A stretch of DNA of 64,000 nucleotides from Bacteroidales bacterium UBA6851 (GCA_002451795.1 DKDJ01000011.1:247498-311497); one strand, 5' to 3'. Positions 42,471 to 51,338 are shown, counted from the stretch's first letter. Numbers and translations: made by a program. Notes: a model not told the origin generated them from the letters alone.

Positions 42471-43943
42471 ATGCAGGAGAAAGGTTCAAAGACATATCTG
42501 TTCGGCATTGTCCTTGTGGCGGTGCTCGGTGGACTGCTATTTGGATATGACACAGCCGTCATTTCCGGTGCAGAGCGTGGACTTCAGGCATTCTTTATGG
42601 GTGCTGGAGATTTTACATACACAAGTTTCCTTCATGGAATCACCTCTTCGAGTGCTCTTATCGGATGCATCATCGGTAGTGCAATTTCGGGCCTTATGGC
42701 CGGAAAGTTCGGAAGAAAGAAGAGTCTCTTCATCGCTGGAGTCTGCTTCTTCCTAAGTGCGGCCGGATCATATTATCCTGAATTTTTGTTCTTCCCTAAG
42801 GGAGAGGCCTCTTTCTCTCTGTGGATAGCTTTTAATCTCTACCGCGTCCTTGGTGGTATTGGAGTTGGTATGGCGTCAGCTATCTGTCCTATGTATATCG
42901 CGGAGGTCGCTCCAGCCGATAAAAGAGGATCGTTGGTATCATGGAACCAGTTTGCCATTATCTTCGGACAGCTCGTAGTCTATTTTGTGAATCTCGTGAT
43001 TCTCGGTGACCACATCGCTCCGAAGATGGAGTCTCTTGCAGAGGGTATCAACCGCATCGTCAATGTTGATGCTCTTGCACAGGACGGCAACTGGAGCATT
43101 ACTACTGGGTGGAGACTAATGTTCGGTTCCGAGTGTGTTCCGGCTGCTCTCTTTACCCTTCTTATCCTGTGCGTCCCTGAGACCCCTCGCTATCTTGCCA
43201 TGATAGGCAAGGATGACAAGGCTCTTGCAGTGCTTACAAGAATCAATGGTGCTTCTGCGGCCAAGGAAACTCTCTCTGAGATAAAGAGTACCGTCTCTGT
43301 AAAGAAAGAGAAGCTTTTTGCTTACGGGGCTTTGGTGATATTTGTGGGCATCATGCTCAGCGTATTCCAACAGATAGTCGGAATCAATGCCGTACTTTAC
43401 TATGCTCCGCGAATCTTTGAATCCATGGGCATGGGCAATCCGATGACTCAGACTGTTCTCATGGGTGTTGTGAACATTACGTTTACACTCGTGGCTATAT
43501 TTACAGTGGAGAAGATAGGACGAAAGCCTCTGCTTATAACAGGGTCTTTAGGAATGGCTGTCGGCGCTCTTGGTGTAGCACTTGCGGCAGTACTTCCGTC
43601 CCTTCCTGGCGTGATAGGCGTAATCAGCATCATGGTTTATTCCGCATCGTTCATGTTCAGTTGGGGCCCGATATGCTGGGTTCTTATCTCCGAAATATTC
43701 CCTAATACTATCCGTGGTGCGGCAGTGGCCATTGCCGTTGCGTTCCAGTGGATATCCAACTTCATCGTAAGTTCTACATTCGTGCCTATGTACGACTGGA
43801 GTCCTGCATTTACGTACGGACTGTACTGTGCGATGTGTGTTCTTGCTGCTGTCTTCGTGTGGAAGCTTGTCCCTGAGACCAAGGGAAAAACACTTGAAGA
43901 TATGACCTCCTTGTGGCGCGCTCGTGCTGCCAAGGAGAAATAG
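42471..43943 (+). CDS. xylE: D-xylose/H+ symporter (MFS sugar porter)
   Basis: The 490-residue inner-membrane protein has 12 predicted helices and the sugar-porter signatures LFGYDTAVISG (TM1), GRKKSLFIAG (loop 2-3), YIAEVAPADKRGSLVSWNQ, FQQIVGINAVLYYAPRIF (TM7 substrate site) and VPETKGKTLEDM at the C-terminus. It matches XylE-type D-xylose symporters rather than glucose facilitators by overall sequence and by pairing with xylB. It would bring xylose released in the periplasm into the cytosol. Confidence 0.9.
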   Translation: MQEKGSKTYLFGIVLVAVLGGLLFGYDTAVISGAERGLQAFFMGAGDFTYTSFLHGITSSSALIGCIIGSAISGLMAGKFGRKKSLFIAGVCFFLSAAGSYYPEFLFFPKGEASFSLWIAFNLYRVLGGIGVGMASAICPMYIAEVAPADKRGSLVSWNQFAIIFGQLVVYFVNLVILGDHIAPKMESLAEGINRIVNVDALAQDGNWSITTGWRLMFGSECVPAALFTLLILCVPETPRYLAMIGKDDKALAVLTRINGASAAKETLSEIKSTVSVKKEKLFAYGALVIFVGIMLSVFQQIVGINAVLYYAPRIFESMGMGNPMTQTVLMGVVNITFTLVAIFTVEKIGRKPLLITGSLGMAVGALGVALAAVLPSLPGVIGVISIMVYSASFMFSWGPICWVLISEIFPNTIRGAAVAIAVAFQWISNFIVSSTFVPMYDWSPAFTYGLYCAMCVLAAVFVWKLVPETKGKTLEDMTSLWRARAAKEK

Positions 43944-43977
43944 CGATACCGTTAGTTGGTTTGTTTCGTATTACCTT

Positions 43978-44009
43978 GGGTCCCGGTGGCGTTCTGCTTC
44001 GCGGGACCC
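43978..44009 (+). terminator. Terminator candidate after xylE
   Basis: GGGTCCCG and CGGGACCC form a perfect 8-bp stem with a 16-base loop and a following TTTCTC. The remaining DNA up to 44140 has no convincing gene. Confidence 0.6.
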
Positions 44010-44144
44010 TTTCTCTGTGAAGAGGGCTCTGAATCTGTCTTGCAGTCGTTCAGAAAGGCGCGATGTGAATAATTCAATAAATTTTGTAACGTCATAGAGC
44101 CTTTTGGGTATCTGTATGAGTATTGTTGAAACGTGAAATAGAGC

Positions 44145-44172
44145 TTTGTATGTGCTATTGTTCATAATTTTG
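44145..44172 (+). promoter_or_regulatory. Promoter of SusC2-SusD2
   Basis: A perfect TAATTTTG at 44165-44172, 26 bases before the SusC2 start; TTTG at 44145-44148 is a possible -33 element with a short 16-base spacer. Confidence 0.55.
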
Positions 44173-44198
44173 TGCGTTATATCAATTAATAACCAAAT

Positions 44199-47100
44199 AT
44201 GCTCAGAACAGTTTCAAAAAAGGTTATGAGTATCCTTGCGGTACTCCTCACTTCTATTTTTTGCTCTACTGTTGTCTTTGCGCAGAACCGCCAGGTGAGC
44301 GGTGTCGTAATTGACGATAGTGGACTTCCTGTTATTGGAGCCGGTGTCGTTGTCGTAGGACAGCGTACCATCGGTACTACTACTGATCTCGATGGTAAAT
44401 TTGTACTCAGCGTTCCTGCTGGTGCATCCCTCGAGTTTTCTTGCATAGGTTACGACAATCAGGTAGTGGCTGTCGGGACCCAATCTGAGATTAATGTCAA
44501 GCTTGCATCCAACAACGTCATCGAGGAGACGGTCGTTATTGGATACGGTGTACAAAAGAAGAGCGATCTTACTGGTTCTGTAGCTTCAGTTCGCGCAGAG
44601 GACCTCAATAACCGTTCTTCAAGCGATGCTGCTGCTGCCCTTCAGGGAAAAGCCGCTGGTGTTACCATTCTAAGTTCATCTGGTGCCCCTGGTTCAGAGT
44701 CAAACATCCGCGTTCGTGGATACTCTTCCAACTCTGGCAACATTGGACCGCTTCTCATTGTGGATGGTCTTAAGGTGGATAATATCCAGTACCTTGATCC
44801 ACAGATGATTGAGAATATCGAGGTCCTCAAGGATGCGGCTTCTGCAGCTATCTATGGAGCAGAGGCTGGTAATGGTGTTGTACTTGTTACCACTAAGGCT
44901 GGAAAGGCAAAGGACGGACAGGTATTCTACAATATGCAGATGACCCTCAACTCTCTTGGAAAGAAAGCCGAAGTCATGAACGCTGCTGAGTATATCCAGT
45001 GGCAGGAGGAAGCTGGTAGCTTTACTTATGACGACCTTGTTAATATATATGGATATGATGGAAAGACAGATACCAATTGGGCAGACGCTCTGTTTGGAAC
45101 CAGCTGGACTAAGCGTCATACTGTAGGTGTTCAGGGTAGTAATGATAAGGGCAAGTTCTATGTCTCACTCTCTAATTTTGATAATGACGGTATTGTCCGT
45201 GGAGACAAGGACTACTACAAGAGACTTACCGCTCAGATTAATGCTGAGTACAAGATTAAGAAATGGCTCTCAGTAGGTACTAACACTTCTTTTGAGCACT
45301 ACAATACCCAGTCAGTGGGTGAGCACTCAGAGTATTCTGGCTCGGCTGTGCTCGGCGCCTCCATCATGGACCCTCTTACTCCTGTATATTACGAGAACGA
45401 TGACGATATTACGCTTGGCATGAAGAATGCACTTGCAAGAGGCGTCAAGGTATATAAGAACGAGGAAGGAAAATACTATGCAGTATCCAAGCTTATCGAG
45501 AATGATGCAGCCAACCCACTCATCTTCAGGGATAGAACTGACAACTCTCGTCAGGGTATCAATGTTCGTGGCTCTTTGTATGCCAACCTTACCCCTATAA
45601 AGGGACTCGTAATTACCTCACGTTTTGGCTTCAGACTCGGACAGAGCTATACTTCAAGTTATGAAGATCCTTACTATGCCAATGCTAAGGCATACTCAGA
45701 TACTTATTCAGTAAGTTCAACTACTTCCAATAACTATTACTACCAGTGGGAGAACTTTGCTAACTACGACAAGACCTTCGGAAAGCACAACCTTTCAGCC
45801 ATGGTCGGTATGTCATTTATTGAGAATAAGCGTTTTAGCAACGGAGGTACTATCTCTGGTACAGATCCTCTTACCGGATATGAGCCGAACTTCCACTACA
45901 TCAGTTTTGCTAATGCATCTGCCACCAAGACCCTTTCAGGCGGGCAGCCATCAAGATCTGCGAGCCTTGCATACTTTGGACGTCTTGCATGGAACTACGA
46001 TGGACGTTATAATCTTCAGGCCAACTTCCGCGCTGATGCATTTGATTCATCGAAGCTCTCTCTTCAGAACCGTTGGGGTTACTTCCCTTCATTCTCAGCT
46101 GGATGGACTGTTTCTAACGAGCCTTTCTTCAAGGACAATGTGGATAGGAATGTCGTAAACCAGATCAAACTTCGTGCTTCATGGGGCCGTAATGGTAATA
46201 TTTCAGTACTTAGCGGATACCCTTATGCGACTACCATTAGCCTCAATAGTCAGAAATATCAGTATGATGTGACTGATCCTACTTATGTGACAGGTTCCAA
46301 GCCTTCAGGCCTTGCCAACCCTGACCTCACATGGGAGACATCAGAGCAGATTGACCTCGGTCTCGATACGAGATTCTTCAACAACAGGCTCACATTTGCT
46401 ATGGATTACTACATGAAGAAGACAAAAGATCTTCTCGTGCCTATCAAGCCTGCGGCAGAGGTGGGTATCGGTTCCACTACTATCAATGCTGGTAATGTAG
46501 ACAATAGTGGTCTTGAAATTGAACTCGGCTGGCGTGACCAGATTGGAGACTTCTCATACAGCATCAACGCCAACATGGCTACCCTTAAGAACAAGGTTAC
46601 ATACCTCGATCCGACCGTAGGCCGTGTTAAGGGTGCATACTTCTCTAACTATGAACTCATTACTTACTTCGAGGAAGGTTATCCAGTATGGTACATGAGA
46701 GGTTACAATTACGAAGGAGTTAATCCTGAGACTGGTGAGCCTATCTTTACCGATAAGGATCAGAACGGTGTCATTAACTCCGATGATATGGATATGGTAG
46801 GAAGTGGTATTCCTGACTTAACTTATGGTATTACCATCAACCTTGGATATAAGAACTTCGACTTCACCCTCTTCGGAAGCGGTGCTGCCGGAAACGATAT
46901 CTACTCTTGCGTGTACCGTACCGAACATCCACGTATCAACTCCTTGAAGTACTTCTTTGACAACCGTTGGACTCCTGAGAACAAGGGTGCTTCAATGCCT
47001 TCAGTAGCCAACATCGCTACCAATGTCAAGTTCTGGAGCTCTACTGCAAACCTCTTCAACGGCTCTTACTTCAAGATTAAGCAGATTCAGCTTGGATATA

Positions 47101-47303
47101 CCCTGCCACAGGACCTTCTTAAAAAGGTCAGCATCAGCAGTCTTCGTGTGTTCGCTTCTCTGGATGATTTCTTCACATTTACCAAGTATCCAGGATTCGA
47201 TCCGGAAATGGCCTCAACGGGCGCTGCAAACGGTATTGGATTTGACAAGGGCTCATTCCCTACATCAAGAAAGTTTGTCTTTGGCTTCAATCTTTCATTC
47301 TAG
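44199..47303 (+). CDS. SusC-like TonB-dependent outer-membrane transporter 2
   Basis: The 1034-residue protein has the same architecture as SusC1: signal peptide, regulatory-like domain (RQVSGVVIDDSGLPVIGAGVVV), EETVVIGYGVQKKSDLTGSVASV, plug (NIRVRGYSSNSGNIGPLLIVDGL) and a barrel ending RKFVFGFNLSF. Protein identity with SusC1 is high over the first 180 residues and in the last strands, but the DNA differs at many third codon positions, so the duplication is old. Barrel loops differ, which suggests a different or size-variant oligosaccharide. SusD2 starts about 20 bases downstream. Confidence 0.97.
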   Translation: MLRTVSKKVMSILAVLLTSIFCSTVVFAQNRQVSGVVIDDSGLPVIGAGVVVVGQRTIGTTTDLDGKFVLSVPAGASLEFSCIGYDNQVVAVGTQSEINVKLASNNVIEETVVIGYGVQKKSDLTGSVASVRAEDLNNRSSSDAAAALQGKAAGVTILSSSGAPGSESNIRVRGYSSNSGNIGPLLIVDGLKVDNIQYLDPQMIENIEVLKDAASAAIYGAEAGNGVVLVTTKAGKAKDGQVFYNMQMTLNSLGKKAEVMNAAEYIQWQEEAGSFTYDDLVNIYGYDGKTDTNWADALFGTSWTKRHTVGVQGSNDKGKFYVSLSNFDNDGIVRGDKDYYKRLTAQINAEYKIKKWLSVGTNTSFEHYNTQSVGEHSEYSGSAVLGASIMDPLTPVYYENDDDITLGMKNALARGVKVYKNEEGKYYAVSKLIENDAANPLIFRDRTDNSRQGINVRGSLYANLTPIKGLVITSRFGFRLGQSYTSSYEDPYYANAKAYSDTYSVSSTTSNNYYYQWENFANYDKTFGKHNLSAMVGMSFIENKRFSNGGTISGTDPLTGYEPNFHYISFANASATKTLSGGQPSRSASLAYFGRLAWNYDGRYNLQANFRADAFDSSKLSLQNRWGYFPSFSAGWTVSNEPFFKDNVDRNVVNQIKLRASWGRNGNISVLSGYPYATTISLNSQKYQYDVTDPTYVTGSKPSGLANPDLTWETSEQIDLGLDTRFFNNRLTFAMDYYMKKTKDLLVPIKPAAEVGIGSTTINAGNVDNSGLEIELGWRDQIGDFSYSINANMATLKNKVTYLDPTVGRVKGAYFSNYELITYFEEGYPVWYMRGYNYEGVNPETGEPIFTDKDQNGVINSDDMDMVGSGIPDLTYGITINLGYKNFDFTLFGSGAAGNDIYSCVYRTEHPRINSLKYFFDNRWTPENKGASMPSVANIATNVKFWSSTANLFNGSYFKIKQIQLGYTLPQDLLKKVSISSLRVFASLDDFFTFTKYPGFDPEMASTGAANGIGFDKGSFPTSRKFVFGFNLSF

Positions 47304-47322
47304 TAAATAAATGCATTCAAAT

Positions 47323-49011
47323 ATGAAAAAATATATTTCAGGTCTTCTTGTTGTTGCAGCGCTAGCATCCGTAGCTTGTAACCCTGACCGTCTCAACGAG
47401 CCTCAGAAGGGAGTCATTGATATGGACAACTTCTACAAGACTCCGGAGGATGCTGAGTCTGCTGTTATCACTGCTTACAAGGCATCTAAGAAATGCTATG
47501 ACTTGGGCTCCGGATTCGATGTGAGCTGGTGTATTGCTCCGCCTCTCTTCGTTCTCGAGAATGCCCCTTCAGACGATATTTATTATGCTTCTGGTAACAA
47601 GGATGACCATGTCTTCGGTCTTGAGATTAACGAGTATCGTGACTCTTATACCTCCAACAACACTGTTGTAGGTAATCTCTACTATGCTTTTTATCAAATG
47701 ATCTATGCTTGCAATCTCGTTACTGATCACTTCCAGTACGGTGACAATGAGGTTATCAATAGAGCTGTAGCTGAAGCAAGTTGTCTTCGTGCATATGCAC
47801 ATTTCAAACTGTACTGCCTCTGGGGCGACGCTCCGCTTGTGGATCATGTCCTTGTAGGTTCTGACAAACCAGCTAATACCCCTCGTGCAGAACTTCTTGA
47901 CTGGGTTATCAACGAGTTTGACACCGCGTCCAAGTATCTTCCATCAAAGTCTGATCTGAATGATTCCAAACTTGCAATCAGATTTACTAAAGAGGCTGCA
48001 CTTGCCTTCAAGGGTAAAGCCGAAGTGTTCAAGGGTGACTATACTGCTGCCAAGAAGTCTCTCGGAGCCGTTATAGAGTCCGGCAAGTATGAACTTGTCC
48101 CAGGTGCAGAAATGCATGACCTTTTCCACATGGCAGGCGATGGCAACAAGGAGAAGATTTTCGAGTTCAACTACGTCAACAACCCTGGCAATGACCCTAA
48201 TTTCTCTGACGCACTTGAGCATTTCCAGTTCAATCAGTCATGCTTCTGGAGAGATATCAAGCTCCCGACAAACACCATCCAGCAGGTTGGCTGGGGTGGT
48301 ATTAACCCTACCAAGGAATTCGGAGATGCGCTCATTGCTAATGATGGTATCAATTCATTCCGTCGTAAGGCTTGGATTCTTACTTATGACGATCTCATCT
48401 ACAATATGTCATACGATAATGACAACGTGATGAATACCAATGAGAAGAAGAATGCAGATGCCACCCGTGGTATTACTTCAAAGACCGGTGTATTCGGTAA
48501 TGCTGGCTACTGGTCATACAAGAGAGTGCCTCTCAAGTCTGATCTTATCGCCAATAACTCTTACCGTACTCAGCAGAATGACGTGGTAATGCGTTACGCA
48601 GAGGTACTCCTTCTCTATGCAGAAGCTTGCGCATGGAGTAGCGACGATGCAGGAAAAGGTTTGGCAGCCCTTCAGGAGGTTCAGCGTCGTGCCGGCTCTG
48701 CTCATATCTCTTCTTCCCTTACAAAGGATGAGGTTAAGAATGAGAAGAGATTCGAGCTCTACCTTGAGGGAAGCCGTTTCTTTGACCTTGTAAGATGGGG
48801 CGATGCTGCCACAGTACTTGCCAACAACGGAAAGTCTGTTCCGACAGCATACGACAAGATTAACGAGGGCTCAGCAACTCACGAACTTGAGATCAGATGG
48901 GCTTCTTATAATAAGAACTATGGTTTCAAGGCTGGAAAGAACGAGAATGTTCCTTATCCTTTCTCTGAGACATCCGTTAATCCTAACATCAAACAGAATG
49001 TCGGTTGGTAG
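47323..49011 (+). CDS. SusD-like surface glycan-binding lipoprotein 2
   Basis: The 562-residue RagB/SusD protein has a lipobox in ALASVACNPDRLNEPQKG and the helical motifs VAEASCLRAYAHFKLYCLWGD and VMRYAEVLLLYAEACAW, then RFELYLEGSRFFDLVRWGD. It is the lid partner of SusC2. ATG 47323 is preferred over 47311 because it opens directly into the signal peptide MKKYISGLLV. It is more diverged from SusD1 than SusC2 is from SusC1, fitting a different ligand. A terminator follows. Confidence 0.95.
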   Translation: MKKYISGLLVVAALASVACNPDRLNEPQKGVIDMDNFYKTPEDAESAVITAYKASKKCYDLGSGFDVSWCIAPPLFVLENAPSDDIYYASGNKDDHVFGLEINEYRDSYTSNNTVVGNLYYAFYQMIYACNLVTDHFQYGDNEVINRAVAEASCLRAYAHFKLYCLWGDAPLVDHVLVGSDKPANTPRAELLDWVINEFDTASKYLPSKSDLNDSKLAIRFTKEAALAFKGKAEVFKGDYTAAKKSLGAVIESGKYELVPGAEMHDLFHMAGDGNKEKIFEFNYVNNPGNDPNFSDALEHFQFNQSCFWRDIKLPTNTIQQVGWGGINPTKEFGDALIANDGINSFRRKAWILTYDDLIYNMSYDNDNVMNTNEKKNADATRGITSKTGVFGNAGYWSYKRVPLKSDLIANNSYRTQQNDVVMRYAEVLLLYAEACAWSSDDAGKGLAALQEVQRRAGSAHISSSLTKDEVKNEKRFELYLEGSRFFDLVRWGDAATVLANNGKSVPTAYDKINEGSATHELEIRWASYNKNYGFKAGKNENVPYPFSETSVNPNIKQNVGW

Positions 49012-49044
49012 TGGTCATTACCACTGTATAGAATAGTAGTGTTT

Positions 49045-49076
49045 GAGGACGGCCTAAATAAGGTCGTCCTCTTTTT
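49045..49076 (+). terminator. Intrinsic terminator after SusD2
   Basis: A 10-bp stem (GAGGACGGCC with GGTCGTCCTC, one G-U) and 7-base loop, followed by TTTTT. Confidence 0.85.
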
Positions 49077-49107
49077 CAGAAATAATGAAGATTTCTTAAT
49101 GGAAGTT

Positions 49108-49138
49108 ATTGCGGTTTAAGAAATAAGTTGTATATTTG
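49108..49138 (+). promoter_or_regulatory. Promoter of rplS
   Basis: ATTG (49108-49111) and a perfect TATATTTG (49131-49138) with a 19-base spacer. Confidence 0.7.
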
Positions 49139-49148
49139 CAGTCCCAAA

Positions 49149-49183
49149 CGCAGCCGCTCTTCAGACGGTTTGATGACGCTGCG
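49149..49183 (+). other. Possible structured leader of rplS
   Basis: The 60-base leader contains CGCAGC (49149) and GCTGCG (49178-49183), able to close a stem-loop with a shorter inner CCG/CGG pairing. Ribosomal protein leaders often fold as regulatory elements, but I cannot match this to a known class. Confidence 0.35.
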
Positions 49184-49205
49184 CGGTTTATACATAATTT
49201 GATTT

Positions 49206-49586
49206 ATGGATTATATTAAGATTGTTGAGCAGGCTTTCTCTGAAAATAAAGCTGCTTCATACCCGGAATTTAAGGCAGGTGATACCATCACTGTTACTTA
49301 TAAAATCAAGGAAGGTGACAAGTTCAGGCTTCAGAGTTTCCGCGGTGTGGTTATTCAGATTTGCGGTGCTACTCCTTACACGAGGACTTTTACCATCCGT
49401 AAGATTTCTAACGGTGTAGGTGTTGAGAGGATTTTCCCATTTGAGTCACCGGCTATAGAGAAGATTGAGCTCAATAAGGTTGGTAAAGTGCGTAGAGCAC
49501 GTATCTTCTACATCCGCGCCCTTGCAGGTAAGAAAGCCCGCATTAAAGAGGCTAAGCGCAACGTCGCTAAGGAAGTAGCAGAGTAA
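49206..49586 (+). CDS. rplS: 50S ribosomal protein L19
   Basis: The 126-residue protein is bL19, located at the 30S-50S interface. Diagnostic sequences are FKAGDTITVTYKIKEGDKFRLQSFRGVVIQ, FTIRKISNGVGVERIFPFESPAIEKIE and VGKVRRARIFYIR. A short lysine-rich tail (KKARIKEAKRNVAKEVAE) extends beyond the usual end. It is followed by a tRNA-Arg gene 28 bases later. Confidence 0.97.
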   Translation: MDYIKIVEQAFSENKAASYPEFKAGDTITVTYKIKEGDKFRLQSFRGVVIQICGATPYTRTFTIRKISNGVGVERIFPFESPAIEKIELNKVGKVRRARIFYIRALAGKKARIKEAKRNVAKEVAE

Positions 49587-49590
49587 TATA

Positions 49591-49608
49591 ATACCGGTTC
49601 GCCGGTAT
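49591..49608 (+). other. UUCG-type hairpin between rplS and tRNA-Arg
   Basis: ATACCGG-TTCG-CCGGTAT is a perfect 7-bp stem with a stable TTCG loop and no T-run. It could mark the rplS mRNA 3' end or protect it after tRNA processing. Confidence 0.55.
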
Positions 49609-49614
49609 ATGATT

Positions 49615-49688
49615 GGCGCCTTAGCTCAGCTGAATAGAGCATTTGACTACGGATCAAAAGGTCGTAGGTTTGAATCCTACAGGCGTCA
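49615..49688 (+). tRNA. tRNA-Arg (anticodon ACG)
   Basis: A 74-nt cloverleaf: acceptor GGCGCCT/AGGCGTC, D-arm GCTC/GAGC, anticodon stem TTTGA/TCAAA with loop CTACGGA (anticodon ACG, expected to be edited to inosine), and T-arm GTAGGTTTGAATCCTAC. CCA is not encoded. Confidence 0.94.
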
Positions 49689-49690
49689 CG

Positions 49691-49723
49691 AAAAAAGGGT
49701 TGACTAACAAGTCAATCCTTTTT
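49691..49723 (+). terminator. Terminator after tRNA-Arg
   Basis: A 13-bp stem (AAAAAGGGTTGAC with GTCAATCCTTTTT, one G-U) followed by a T-rich run, directly after the tRNA. Confidence 0.85.
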
Positions 49724-49778
49724 CGTTTTCTTTACCGTTCAGTTCCGCCCATACTTAGACATAAGAATAGGCTGGCTG

Positions 49779-50729
49779 TTATATTTCTTCGCGGATGCTG
49801 TATTGGTTGCGCTCTCCGGAAGACCGAGCGATCATCTCTCCGATAAAGCCGGCAAGGAATAGCATTACGCCGAGGATGACGGCAAGCAGTGCAAGGTAGA
49901 AAAGTGGCTGGTCTGTGACTGGCCGGAATCTCACTCCTTGGGATTGATGCACAAGCTTGGTAATAATTATGCATATAGTCATCACAAATCCTATGAAGAA
50001 CATCAGGAGTCCGCTATATCCGAAGAAGTGCATTGGCTTCTTGCCGAAAGTGCTCAGGAACCATAGTGACTGAAGGTCAAGAAATCCGTTGATGAATCTC
50101 TCGATCCCAAACTTGCTTTTACCGTATTTGCGTTTGGTGTGCTGCACAGGCTTCTCTCCTATCTTGATGAATCCCGCATTTTTGGCGAGATAGGGGATGT
50201 ACCGGTGCATTTCTCCGTAGACTTCTATATTTTTCACCACCTCTTTCCGGTAGGCTTTCAGTCCACAGTTCATGTCGTGGAGCTTGATTCCGGTGATGCG
50301 TCTTGCGGTGGCATTGTAAAGCTTGGAGGGAAGATTCTTGGTGAGAGCATTGTCCTGCCTGTGTTGCTTCCATCCGGATACTAGATCGTATCCCTGTTCG
50401 GTGATCATCCTGTAGAGCTCTGGTATTTCCTCTGGGAAGTCCTGGAGGTCTGCGTCCATGGTTATCACTACGTTTCCCTCAGCTCTTTTGAACCCGCAGT
50501 ACAAGGCGCCGGACTTGCCGTAATTGCGTCTGAACCTGATGCCGTGCACAGAGTCGTCTATCTTGGAAATATCAGAGATGCAGTCCCATGAACCGTCGGT
50601 GCTCCCATCGTCAACTATTATGACCTCGTATGAATATCCGTGCTCAAGCATCACGTTATGGATGCGAGAGCATAACTCCGGCAGAGACTCCCTTTCGTTG
50701 AAAGCGGGGACGATAACGGATATATCCAT
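49779..50729 (-). CDS. Family 2 glycosyltransferase (polyprenyl-phosphate hexose synthase-like)
   Basis: The 316-residue protein has a GT2 catalytic domain (VIVPAFNERESLPEL, VIIVDDGSTDGSWD, MDADLQDFPEEIPEL with the metal-binding Asp residues) and two C-terminal TM helices (FGYSGLLMFFIGFVMTICIII and FYLALLAVILGVMLFLAGFIG). This is the dolichol-phosphate-mannose-synthase/GtrB arrangement, which moves a sugar from a nucleotide donor to a lipid carrier at the inner membrane. Donor and use (lipid A, glycan) are unknown. It starts one base after the DUF4199 gene stop. Confidence 0.9.
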   Translation of the reverse strand: MDISVIVPAFNERESLPELCSRIHNVMLEHGYSYEVIIVDDGSTDGSWDCISDISKIDDSVHGIRFRRNYGKSGALYCGFKRAEGNVVITMDADLQDFPEEIPELYRMITEQGYDLVSGWKQHRQDNALTKNLPSKLYNATARRITGIKLHDMNCGLKAYRKEVVKNIEVYGEMHRYIPYLAKNAGFIKIGEKPVQHTKRKYGKSKFGIERFINGFLDLQSLWFLSTFGKKPMHFFGYSGLLMFFIGFVMTICIIITKLVHQSQGVRFRPVTDQPLFYLALLAVILGVMLFLAGFIGEMIARSSGERNQYSIREEI

Positions 50730-50730
50730 A

Positions 50731-51258
50731 TTACTTCTTGAATGGGTTGGAGGATGCGCTCCTCTTGTTCACAAAGGCTGTAACGATTATTCCGAACAAT
50801 GTGCAGTATATTAAGTTCGAGAAGAACATTATAATAGGCATTTTAGATATTATTTGCTCCAGGGCCGTCTGGTCAATTGCCATTTTGTATACTTCTGAAA
50901 TCGTCTCGTAATAATCTGGAACAATATATGTCGTGTATGCCAACTGCACGGCTGAATAAATGAGTGCTGACAGGAAAGACACCAATGCTCCGTATGAGAA
51001 TGCAGAGGGGCTGCTCTTGCTACTATCCTCGGGTTGGCTCTGCCCGTATCTTGAAATGAAGAGCATCATCAGATAGATGCATCCTGCAAACTTGGCTATC
51101 CAGAGTATGGCATTTAATATGAAAACCAATATTGCTGTCAATCCAGAAAGATTGATGAGGCCGATTAAATGCGTTAGTGCAAGATATAATGAGGAAACTC
51201 CTCCAAGTACGAGACCTGACCTGGCTGCCTGATTCCAAAATGAGTTGTTGCCGTTCAT
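50731..51258 (-). CDS. DUF4199-family membrane protein
   Basis: The 175-residue protein has four hydrophobic segments (SGLVLGGVSSLYLALTHLI; LTAILVFILNAILWIAKFAG; YGALVSFLSALIYSAVQLAY; MFFSNLIYCTLFGIIVTAFV) and the typical FWNQAARSGL start of DUF4199 proteins of Bacteroidetes. Function is unknown. The frame extends to 51303, but ATG 51258 fits the family start and the promoter upstream. It is translated just before the GT2 gene, a pairing that suggests a role in the same envelope process. Confidence 0.78.
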   Translation of the reverse strand: MNGNNSFWNQAARSGLVLGGVSSLYLALTHLIGLINLSGLTAILVFILNAILWIAKFAGCIYLMMLFISRYGQSQPEDSSKSSPSAFSYGALVSFLSALIYSAVQLAYTTYIVPDYYETISEVYKMAIDQTALEQIISKMPIIMFFSNLIYCTLFGIIVTAFVNKRSASSNPFKK

Positions 51259-51280
51259 CCTTTTGTGTTTAATTGTCTTA

Positions 51281-51288
51281 CAAATGTA
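51281..51288 (-). promoter_or_regulatory. Promoter -7 box of the DUF4199-GT2 operon
   Basis: TACATTTG, a perfect TAnnTTTG match on the minus strand, 22 bases before the ATG at 51258. Confidence 0.55.
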
Positions 51289-51330
51289 GTAAAAATGCGT
51301 CAATTATAAAATATTGTCTGAAATTATTAG

Positions 51331-51338
51331 TATCTTTG
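51331..51338 (+). promoter_or_regulatory. Promoter -7 box of thrS
   Basis: TATCTTTG, a perfect match, 10 bases before ATG 51349 and 22 before ATG 51361. Its position shows that no upstream coding sequence is missing from thrS. Confidence 0.6.

Noticed and set aside
44029..44110. Distant GGCTCT...AGAGCC pairing between xylE and SusC2
   Set aside because: Six base pairs across about 70 bases is too weak to call a riboswitch or leader.
43971..44165. 64-codon minus-strand frame between xylE and SusC2
   Set aside because: It overlaps the xylE terminator hairpin and has no family resemblance or start signal.
49010..49025. Small AGTGGT/ACCACT hairpin over the SusD2 stop
   Set aside because: Only six base pairs without a T-run; the true terminator lies at 49045-49076.
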